The notes below the pieces were generated by a model. It did no database searches and was not told where the DNA came from. It saw only the letters and a program-made list of their open reading frames with translations. Below, in pieces: positions 6,082 to 12,034 of a stretch of DNA of 12,034 bases. The stretch is from NCBI GenBank assembly GCA_021799555.1, contig JAJZAG010000081.1, positions 1 through 12,034 on the forward strand, written 5' to 3'. The position numbers and the translations under genes are program-made. The stretch is from Deltaproteobacteria bacterium. GTDB lineage: Bacteria > Desulfobacterota > Binatia > Binatales > Binataceae. Each line of letters begins with the position of its first letter. Position 1 is the stretch's first letter.

Positions 6082-8103
6082 ATGGCAGCCACACAACAAG
6101 AAGATCCAAAACAAAAATCTCCTGGACCGAGCCAGCCAGCGCCGCAGGGCGGCTTATGGTGGTGGTGGCTGATACTCACGTTGTTTCTTATCTGGAACGC
6201 GTTCGCGCTATGGCCAAGATCTAAACCGGAACTGCAACTCGCGTACTCGCAATTTATCGCCCAGGTCCGCGCCAATAACGTTTCAAAAGTCCATATTGTA
6301 GGTGATGCGATCACCGGCAAATTCGTAGAGCCGGTGACTTCACCCGCTCCAGGACAGCCCTCGCAATCGAAAACCGCGCCCGCGCCTGCTGCGAAACCGG
6401 AAGTCGGAACGAAACCTGCGGCTCCGGCGGCGCAACCGAGTCCAGCCCCGGCATACACCACGTTCGCGACGACATTTCCGGTCGCGATTGGCGATCCCGG
6501 ACTTGTTGCGCTGCTCCAGAGCCACAAAGTCGTCATCGATGTGTCACCAACCTCGGCGCCGTGGTTCATCGAATTCCTCCTGGAATGGCTTCCGGTCATC
6601 GTGCTCATCGGATTTTTCTGGTGGATGAGCAGCCGGACCGGGCGCGGTCAATCCGGTCTCTTCGGCATCGGCCGCATCAAGCCACGCCGCTACACTAGCG
6701 ACGCGCCAAAGGTTACTTTTGACGACGTAGCTGGCGCCGACGAAGCCAAGGCTGAGTTGCAGGAAGAAGTCGATTTCCTGCGGCATCCGCAAAAATATCA
6801 CGATCTCGGAGCAAGCATCCCTAAGGGAGTCCTGCTTGTCGGCCCGCCGGGCACCGGAAAGACGCTGCTTGCGCGGGCGGTTGCGGGAGAGGCTGGTGTT
6901 CCGTTCTTCAGTCTCAACGCGTCGGAATTTGTCGAGATGTTCGTCGGCGTCGGCGCCAGCCGCGTCCGCGACCTGTTCCGCCAAGCCAAGGCTGCGGCGC
7001 CGGCTATCGTATTTATCGATGAACTCGACGCGGTCGGCCGCCGCCGCGGCGCTGGTCTTGGGACGGTCAATGACGAGCGCGAGCAGACGCTCAACCAGTT
7101 ACTCGGCGAGCTGGACGGCTTCGATGAGCGATTCGAAGTGATCATCCTCGCAGCGACCAATCGTCCGGACGTTCTTGACCCTGCGCTTTTGCGCCCCGGA
7201 CGATTCGATCGGCAAGTGGTTATCGGGTTGGCCGATCGCAAGGGGCGCGAGGCGATCTTGAAAATTCATACTCGCAAATTGCATCTGGGCGCCGATGTGG
7301 ACTTCGCGACCCTTGCGCGCAGCACAATCGGAATGAGCGGCGCGGACCTGGCCAATCTCTGCAACGAAGCGGCGCTCACTGCCGCCAGGCGCAACCATAC
7401 TGTCGTCACGATGTCGGACTTCGAAGACGCGCAGGACCACGTCCGCCTTGGCGCCGCGCATCCGCATCTGGTCGATCCTGCCGAGCGCCGCATTGTCGCG
7501 TATCACGAATCCGGTCATGCTCTTGTCGCGTGGCTTACGCCCGAAGCCGATGCCGTGCATAAGATAACAATTGTCCCGCACGGGCAGGCGCTCGGACTTA
7601 CCGAGCAACTTCCCGGTGAGGATCGCCACAACCTGAGTCTTTCGTATCTCAAGGCACGGCTCGCGGTGATGCTTGGCGGGCGGAGCGCCGAAGAGATTGT
7701 GTTCGGGGAGGTGACCACCGGCGCTGAAAACGACCTGGTCGAAGCCACGCGGCTTGCGCGCCGGATGGTGACGCGATGGGGCATGGGTACGCTGGGGTTG
7801 GTCGCGTTCAAGACCGACGAGCAGCAGCCGTTCCTCGGCTATGAAATCTCACAGGGCCGCGATTACAGCGAAGCCACGGCGGCCCGTATCGACCAGGATG
7901 TCGCGCGGCTGATCGAGCAGGCTCACGACGACGTCCGCTGCAAACTTACGGCCGCGCGCACTCAACTGGACGCGCTGGTGACGGCGCTACTTCACGAAGA
8001 AACCGTCGGTCCCGAAGAGCTAAAACAGATCCTCGGTCCACGCCCGCAGACCACTGGGTCCGAGCCGCACCTCCAGCCCGAATCCGTCCGACAGGTCAAG
8101 TAG
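6082..8103 (+). CDS. ftsH: ATP-dependent zinc metalloprotease FtsH
   Basis: This is an inner-membrane AAA+ protease that extracts and degrades membrane and regulatory proteins, with 673 residues from the ATG. TM1 is at about 25-43 and TM2 at about 163-182, with a periplasmic domain between them. The AAA domain has Walker A GPPGTGKT (254-261), pore loop FVG (287-289), Walker B IVFIDE (309-314) and a second region of homology from ATNRPD (358) to the arginine-finger region GRFDR. The M41 protease domain has the zinc site HESGH (475-479) and the third ligand Asp551 in TGAENDL. All catalytic residues are present. The periplasmic domain is longer than usual because of a Pro/Ala-rich insert at about 86-126. 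A GTG at 6058 in the same frame would add eight residues; neither start has a clear ribosome binding site, and I prefer the ATG. It follows the nucleotidyltransferase by 105 nt. Confidence 0.95.
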   Translation: MAATQQEDPKQKSPGPSQPAPQGGLWWWWLILTLFLIWNAFALWPRSKPELQLAYSQFIAQVRANNVSKVHIVGDAITGKFVEPVTSPAPGQPSQSKTAPAPAAKPEVGTKPAAPAAQPSPAPAYTTFATTFPVAIGDPGLVALLQSHKVVIDVSPTSAPWFIEFLLEWLPVIVLIGFFWWMSSRTGRGQSGLFGIGRIKPRRYTSDAPKVTFDDVAGADEAKAELQEEVDFLRHPQKYHDLGASIPKGVLLVGPPGTGKTLLARAVAGEAGVPFFSLNASEFVEMFVGVGASRVRDLFRQAKAAAPAIVFIDELDAVGRRRGAGLGTVNDEREQTLNQLLGELDGFDERFEVIILAATNRPDVLDPALLRPGRFDRQVVIGLADRKGREAILKIHTRKLHLGADVDFATLARSTIGMSGADLANLCNEAALTAARRNHTVVTMSDFEDAQDHVRLGAAHPHLVDPAERRIVAYHESGHALVAWLTPEADAVHKITIVPHGQALGLTEQLPGEDRHNLSLSYLKARLAVMLGGRSAEEIVFGEVTTGAENDLVEATRLARRMVTRWGMGTLGLVAFKTDEQQPFLGYEISQGRDYSEATAARIDQDVARLIEQAHDDVRCKLTAARTQLDALVTALLHEETVGPEELKQILGPRPQTTGSEPHLQPESVRQVK

Positions 8104-8143
8104 CCCGTGCGGTTGTGAACTGTATCAGCGGTCAAACACTGGC
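8104..8143. other. Convergent junction between ftsH and the exporter operon
   Basis: Forty bases separate the stop of ftsH from the last possible codon of the opposite operon. I see no stem-loop with a T run on either strand, so termination here may be Rho-dependent or the transcripts may overlap. Confidence 0.4.
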
Positions 8144-8209
8144 TTAATAATGAAGCGCGCGAAACAGCAATCCGGCCAGCGCCACCGAGACCAGCATCAT
8201 TTGGCTCAT
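8144..8209 (-). CDS. Possible 21-residue single-span membrane peptide
   Basis: This 22-codon ORF starts within the stop of the preceding gene (ATGA overlap) and ends in TAA. The product begins MSQMMLVSVALAGLLF and ends RALHY, so nearly all of it is one hydrophobic helix with a charged tail. An ATGA overlap is the usual layout for coupled translation. It could be a micro-subunit of the membrane protein before it, the remnant of a frameshifted C-terminus, or chance. It has no separate Shine-Dalgarno. Confidence 0.35.
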   Translation of the reverse strand: MSQMMLVSVALAGLLFRALHY

Positions 8210-8946
8210 CGAGCGAGCCCCATGAGCGGCAGCGCGTATTGCAATGACTGGAGAATGAATCCAAGCACGGCCAGCATCGCACCGATTGCTCCCATTGAAC
8301 GTTCCGAAAGACTCTCGGCCCACCATTCGATGCTTGGACCGAAAGTGAGCGTCAGCGCGTTAAGAGAGCCTACCACTAACCCGATATCGAGGCCAAATTT
8401 GAGCGCACCGGGTTCACGCGCAACCGCACCAGCGATGATCCCCGCCAAGCCGATGGCGGCGCCACGCGCGAGTGCGGAAGCAACAGCTCGCGCGCCGAGT
8501 TGCGGCTTGCGGCTGGACCGATAAGTGTCAGCTGGGGAGAAGTGAAGCCAGTAGAGAATCGCTAATGCGATCATCGAGACGAATCCGAAAACCAACCCAA
8601 AGCGCAAATCGATCGTGAGCCAGCCTGCCAACCCTAACGCCAGAGCTCGCATGGCTTGGAAACTCAAGGCCTCGCCGCGAGATTCCGTACCGTGCTGTCC
8701 ATGCCGCACATACTCGAGGGCCAGCAGCGGGCCGAGGGCGGTAGCGCCGATGACGCCAAACCACAAGCCCAACAAGGGCCAGAAACACGCGCCGCAGATT
8801 AAACTGTATGTGACCAGGCGGGTGATCGCCCGCAGGATGCCGTACTTGCTGCCGAGAAGATCGTAAGTCAGGTATAGACCGCCAAGCGCGTCGAGCGTGG
8901 TGCCAACAAGGCTCAAGGCGGTGATGATGCGGTTATCGAGAAACAT
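8206..8946 (-). CDS. Polytopic membrane protein of unknown function
   Basis: This 246-residue protein is strongly hydrophobic, with about six to seven membrane segments (roughly 5-25, 43-75 as one or two, 101-140 as two, 160-175, 183-200 and 218-240). A charged loop, DTYRSSRKPQ, lies near 140-150, and an Arg-Ala region follows. I recognise no motif or family. The ATG at 8946 has no good ribosome binding site, but an in-frame stop 21 nt upstream excludes a longer protein. It lies 71 nt after the AhpD-like gene, on the same strand, so it may be the distal member of the exporter operon. It could equally be an independent gene. It overlaps the 21-residue ORF by ATGA. Confidence 0.7.
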   Translation of the reverse strand: MFLDNRIITALSLVGTTLDALGGLYLTYDLLGSKYGILRAITRLVTYSLICGACFWPLLGLWFGVIGATALGPLLALEYVRHGQHGTESRGEALSFQAMRALALGLAGWLTIDLRFGLVFGFVSMIALAILYWLHFSPADTYRSSRKPQLGARAVASALARGAAIGLAGIIAGAVAREPGALKFGLDIGLVVGSLNALTLTFGPSIEWWAESLSERSMGAIGAMLAVLGFILQSLQYALPLMGLAR

Positions 8947-9017
8947 TGGCGTAACGCAACCCGCGCATTATCGCGTCCGGCGAACCAGGCCGATCCACCT
9001 CGCTCCTTTGAGGCCCG

Positions 9018-9401
9018 TCAACGTGAGACAACGGCGGACTCGTTGAGTGCGTCGAATACAGGTTCGGCATCTCCGATAATCTTGGTTGCCATCGCAAAGC
9101 GGACGATGTGCAGAACTTCGCGGACTTTTTCCGGGGCGATCTTCAACACTCGAATCCTGTCCGCCATCGCGCGTACGCATGCCGGACTCGAACCCGCCAG
9201 CGCGGCAGCCAGATAGATCAGCGTGCGAACCTCTTCATCAAACGCGCCGGGCGCAGGCATCGCATAGCCACGAGAGCGCATGTGTTCATAGATCAAGCCG
9301 GGGTCGGCCCTTACTGATTTTTCGATCGCGCTTGGAACGGTTCCCATCCCGGCGCGCATCTGTTGCAGCAATTCTTCTGCCGTGGGTTGTTGCGCAGTCA
9401 T
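9018..9401 (-). CDS. AhpD / carboxymuconolactone decarboxylase-like small helical protein
   Basis: This 127-residue soluble protein is mostly helical. Residues about 50-118 fit the carboxymuconolactone decarboxylase fold: an LIYLAAALAGSS helix, then SPACVRAMADR, then EKVREVLHIVRFAMATK. In AhpD-type members this region carries CxxC and a downstream His. Here only Cys75 is present and its partner is Ser72, so peroxidase/reductase activity of the AhpD kind is doubtful. His98 lies in the following helix. A strong AGGAGG site precedes the ATG by 8 nt. It follows the second permease by 21 nt, so it is probably co-transcribed with the exporter; why an exporter operon needs it is unclear. The family call is moderate because the sequence is divergent. 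Confidence 0.62.
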   Translation of the reverse strand: MTAQQPTAEELLQQMRAGMGTVPSAIEKSVRADPGLIYEHMRSRGYAMPAPGAFDEEVRTLIYLAAALAGSSPACVRAMADRIRVLKIAPEKVREVLHIVRFAMATKIIGDAEPVFDALNESAVVSR

Positions 9402-9422
9402 GAGTCAGCCTCCTATTGCCAC

Positions 9423-10532
9423 CTAATAAAGTCTCCGGCGAAAGAGCCATCCTGCCATCGCTAGTGTCGCCGGTCCGATAATGAGCATGGGCCAGAATTG
9501 CGGTACGAGCGACCAGGTCGGCGAGCCTTCGAGGAACACGCCGCGCACGACGATCAGGAAATACCGCATCGGATTGATATAAGTGAGATATTGGATCGCG
9601 CGGGGCATGTTCGCGATCGGGGTCGCGAAACCAGACAGAATTATTGACGGCACCATGAATAGAAATGTGCCGAGCAAGGCCTGCTGCTGCGTCACGGAGA
9701 GCGACGAGATCATCAGGCCGACGCCGATTATAGAGATAAGAAACAAGAACAATCCGAGGTAGAGGGGAAGGATACCGCCTCGTAACGGAACGCCAAACCA
9801 AAAGACGCCTGCAGCGATGATAAATGTCGCTTCGGCGCCTCCGACGATTACGCCCGGAATGCTTTTGCCAAGAAGAATGTCGATCGGACGCATCGGCGTC
9901 ACGAGCAGCTGATCAAAAGTGCCAGCCTCGCGCTCTCGAGCTACCGACAACGCGGTCACCAGCAACGTCACTACCTGCGTAAGTAGAGCGACTATTCCCG
10001 GGACGATAAACCATCGAGACTCGAGGTTCTCGTTGAATCGCGCGCGGATATCGAGCGTCGCTGGCGGGTTGACGCCTCCGTGTTGTGCCAACCACCAGGA
10101 GTCGAAATCGGTCAGAATTGTGTTGGCGTACCCCAACACGAGGAGGGCGGTGTTCGAGTTGCGCCCGTCAAGAATCAACTGCACCGGACCAGCCGAACCC
10201 GCAAGTAGGTCCCGGCTAAATCGCCGGTCGATATGCAGGACGAGTAGCACCTTGCGATTATCGATGAGCGCGGCGACCTCCGCGTTGTTGTGAATCCGAG
10301 CGACCTCTTGGAATGCCGGTGCGTCTTCAAATCGGGCGACAAGCTCGCGCGAGGCTTGGCTGGGATCCTCATTGTAGACGGCGAAAGTCACATGGTTGAG
10401 ATCATAGGTCGCCGCGTATCCGAACACGACCAGCTGAATTATTGGCGGGCCGATCAGCACCATGCGGCTCTTAACATCCTTGAGCACGGCGAGCAGCTCT
10501 TTGATGACCAATCCAAGCACGCGATACAGCAT
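9423..10532 (-). CDS. ABC-2 type exporter permease (YbhR-like), second permease
   Basis: This 369-residue inner-membrane subunit has the ABC-2 layout: one N-terminal span (about 24-43), a large extracytoplasmic domain (about 45-172), then five C-terminal spans. The coupling signature AREREAGT is at 198-205, followed by QLLVTPMRP. TFLFMVPSIILSGF and YINPMRYF in the C-terminal half are characteristic. Such permeases pair with a YbhF-type ATPase to export drugs or lipophilic compounds; the substrate cannot be told here. It starts 9 nt after the first permease. Two different permeases point to a heterodimer. Confidence 0.9.
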   Translation of the reverse strand: MLYRVLGLVIKELLAVLKDVKSRMVLIGPPIIQLVVFGYAATYDLNHVTFAVYNEDPSQASRELVARFEDAPAFQEVARIHNNAEVAALIDNRKVLLVLHIDRRFSRDLLAGSAGPVQLILDGRNSNTALLVLGYANTILTDFDSWWLAQHGGVNPPATLDIRARFNENLESRWFIVPGIVALLTQVVTLLVTALSVAREREAGTFDQLLVTPMRPIDILLGKSIPGVIVGGAEATFIIAAGVFWFGVPLRGGILPLYLGLFLFLISIIGVGLMISSLSVTQQQALLGTFLFMVPSIILSGFATPIANMPRAIQYLTYINPMRYFLIVVRGVFLEGSPTWSLVPQFWPMLIIGPATLAMAGWLFRRRLY

Positions 10533-10541
10533 CGTCGGCTC

Positions 10542-11666
10542 TCACTCGAGGCTTTTGCGTGCTGACCGTCGCGCCAGCCCCAGAAAAATCGCCGCCATAA
10601 TCATGAGCGCGAAAATGTTCGGTAACACGACAGGCCACGTGTTGCCGGCCAGAAATACACTTTGCAAGATGGTGACGAAATAACGCGCGGCCACGATATG
10701 TGTGATCAGTTGAATGGCTGCGGGCATGCTGCGGATGTCGAAGACAAAGCCCGAGAGAATGAATGCGGGCAGAAAAGTAACGATGATCGCTATCTGGCCA
10801 GCGACGAATTGATTCTTGCTGACTGTCGAAATCAGAAGTCCCATACCGAGCGCACAAAGAAGAAAAGCCGAAGCCGAGATCATGAGCAGCAATAGAGAGC
10901 CGCGCAGCGGAACATGAAACAACCACACTGCCATCGCCACCGACAGCACCATGCCCCCCATGCCTAAAACGAAGTATGGTACCAGCTTGCTTAATATGAT
11001 CTCGTGTATGCTGGCGGGCGTTTCGAGCAGCGCTTCCATCGTGCCTCGCTCCCATTCCCGCGCGACGACCATCGCCGTCAGCAGCGCTCCGGTTAGCGTC
11101 ATGATTACGGCGATCAGACCCGGAACCAGGAAATAAGTGCTGGTCACTGCCGGATTGAACCAGATTCGTACGTCAACCTGAACCGGCGAACTTAAGCGCA
11201 CGCCTTGCGCTGCGGCGTACTGTTCGAGCCATCCAGCCCACACCTGTTGCAGGTAGCCTTCAATTAGGCGCGCATTGTTCGCATCCACGCCGCTTACAAT
11301 AAGCCCAATCGACGCATTGCCCCCGCTGAGCATCTGACGGGCGAAATCGCTGCGCAGCCATACGATTCCCTCAACCTCTCGCACGCGCATCGCGCGCTCC
11401 GCTAGCTGAACGGTCGGGAATCGCACTGGCACGAAGTAGGGTGACCGGAAAAAAGCTGCTGTGAAGCTCGCAGTGTCACGGCTTGGTTGCTCGACGACCA
11501 GGGCGACCGGCACCCGTTTGGCGTCCAACGAGACGCCGTAGCCGAAAATCAGCAGCAAAATCACCGGCATCACGAAGGCGATTGCGATGCTGGAGGGATC
11601 ACGCAGGATTTGCAGAGATTCTTTGCGCAAGAGCCCCCGCAACCGCATGAGTTGTTCCGAGTTCAT
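10542..11666 (-). CDS. ABC-2 type exporter permease (YbhS-like), first permease
   Basis: This 374-residue permease has the same architecture as its neighbour: first span about 26-44, extracytoplasmic domain about 46-172, and the segment WFNPAVTSTYFLVPGLIAV before the second span. The coupling motif AREWERGTMEALLETP is at 202-217, and FLPAFILSGFVFDIRSMP lies near the fifth span. The ATG overlaps the ATPase stop by ATGA, showing translational coupling and so a shared complex. The closest known layout is E. coli ybhFSR, in which a membrane-fusion protein (YbhG) is also present; here that gene would lie to the right of the window. Confidence 0.92.
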   Translation of the reverse strand: MNSEQLMRLRGLLRKESLQILRDPSSIAIAFVMPVILLLIFGYGVSLDAKRVPVALVVEQPSRDTASFTAAFFRSPYFVPVRFPTVQLAERAMRVREVEGIVWLRSDFARQMLSGGNASIGLIVSGVDANNARLIEGYLQQVWAGWLEQYAAAQGVRLSSPVQVDVRIWFNPAVTSTYFLVPGLIAVIMTLTGALLTAMVVAREWERGTMEALLETPASIHEIILSKLVPYFVLGMGGMVLSVAMAVWLFHVPLRGSLLLLMISASAFLLCALGMGLLISTVSKNQFVAGQIAIIVTFLPAFILSGFVFDIRSMPAAIQLITHIVAARYFVTILQSVFLAGNTWPVVLPNIFALMIMAAIFLGLARRSARKSLE

Positions 11667-12034
11667 GCGGCTGCACCAGGCTGATGGTCTTCGTTTGCGG
11701 TGATGAGGGCGACGAAGGCATCTTCCATGGTCGGATTGGGAAGCGTCGGCGAGGTAAACTGCGCCTTCATTTCCTCAGAAGTGCCTTCGGACAGAATTCG
11801 TCCTTGCGCCATAATCACCAGCCGGTCGCAGTACTCGGCCTCTTCCATGAAGTGGGTAGTGACCATAATCGTGATACCAGCCTCGGCGAGCGCATTAATT
11901 CTGCGCCAGAAATCGCGGCGCCCAAGCGGATCGACGCCCGAGGTTGGCTCGTCAAGGAACAGAATGTCAGGCTCGTGCATCAGGGCTACCGCAAGCGCCA
12001 GGCGCTGCTTGAAACCGAGCGGCAAATCGCGGCT
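11663..12034 (-). CDS. ABC exporter ATPase, C-terminal 123 residues (5' end outside window)
   Basis: The visible part begins just before the ABC signature, SRDLPLGFKQRLALA; the LPLGxxQR form replaces LSGGQ in YbhF-type exporters. It continues through Walker B and D-loop LFLDEPTSGVDP, and the switch His in VTTHFMEEAEYCDRL. The tail, ILSEGTSEEMKAQF, is typical of ABC-2 exporter ATPases. Walker A lies beyond the right edge. YbhF carries two tandem ATPase domains; whether this one does cannot be seen. Confidence 0.92.
   Translation of the reverse strand, partial: SRDLPLGFKQRLALAVALMHEPDILFLDEPTSGVDPLGRRDFWRRINALAEAGITIMVTTHFMEEAEYCDRLVIMAQGRILSEGTSEEMKAQFTSPTLPNPTMEDAFVALITANEDHQPGAAA

Noticed and set aside
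6054..6608. 184-codon antisense ORF opposite the start of ftsH
   Set aside because: Its Gly/Ala-rich composition mirrors the Pro/Ala insert of ftsH on the other strand; FtsH is unmistakable in the sense frame.

Overview
This 12 kb window carries protein-coding genes only; I see no rRNA, tRNA, CRISPR array or insertion sequence. It comes from a GC-rich Gram-negative bacterium: there is an outer-membrane beta-barrel protein ending in Phe, periplasmic c-type cytochromes with Sec signal peptides, and FtsH. The cytochrome and porin style resembles environmental deltaproteobacterial, Binatota-like or Acidobacteriota-like lineages. That is an impression from sequence style, and no marker here settles it.

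Region 1 (1-3690, all minus strand, so read right to left) is a redox cluster. It holds a small Cys/His-rich ORF with a very strong ribosome binding site (3541-3690), a porin-like outer-membrane protein with an N-terminal coiled coil (2000-3562), two small monohaem c-type cytochromes (1699-1983 and 1305-1661), and a GltD-like FAD/NAD(P)/Fe-S oxidoreductase that runs off the left edge. The genes are tightly packed, with two overlaps or near-overlaps, and look like one operon. The oxidoreductase would be cytoplasmic, the cytochromes periplasmic and the porin in the outer membrane, so an electron-transfer role across the envelope is a reasonable inference. The membrane link, if there is one, would lie left of the window.

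Region 2 (3950-8103) holds a universal-stress/CBS fusion protein (minus) divergent from a mannose-1-phosphate guanylyltransferase-like enzyme (plus), followed by the membrane AAA protease FtsH (plus), which has an unusual Pro/Ala-rich insert in its periplasmic domain. The divergent spacer carries a good sigma-54-type -24/-12 match towards the nucleotidyltransferase, a weaker one towards the stress gene, and a 9-bp direct repeat between them.

Region 3 (8144-12034, minus strand) is the distal part of an ABC-2 exporter operon of the YbhF/YbhS/YbhR type: the C-terminal end of the ATPase, then two permeases, an AhpD/carboxymuconolactone-decarboxylase-like protein lacking the usual Cys pair, an unrecognised polytopic membrane protein, and a possible 21-residue membrane peptide joined to it by an ATGA overlap. 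FtsH and this operon converge at about 8104-8143, with no obvious hairpin terminator.

No clear-cut new system is visible. The best leads are the small Cys/His-rich ORF, the sigma-54-like divergent control region, and the porin/cytochrome/oxidoreductase cluster as a unit.
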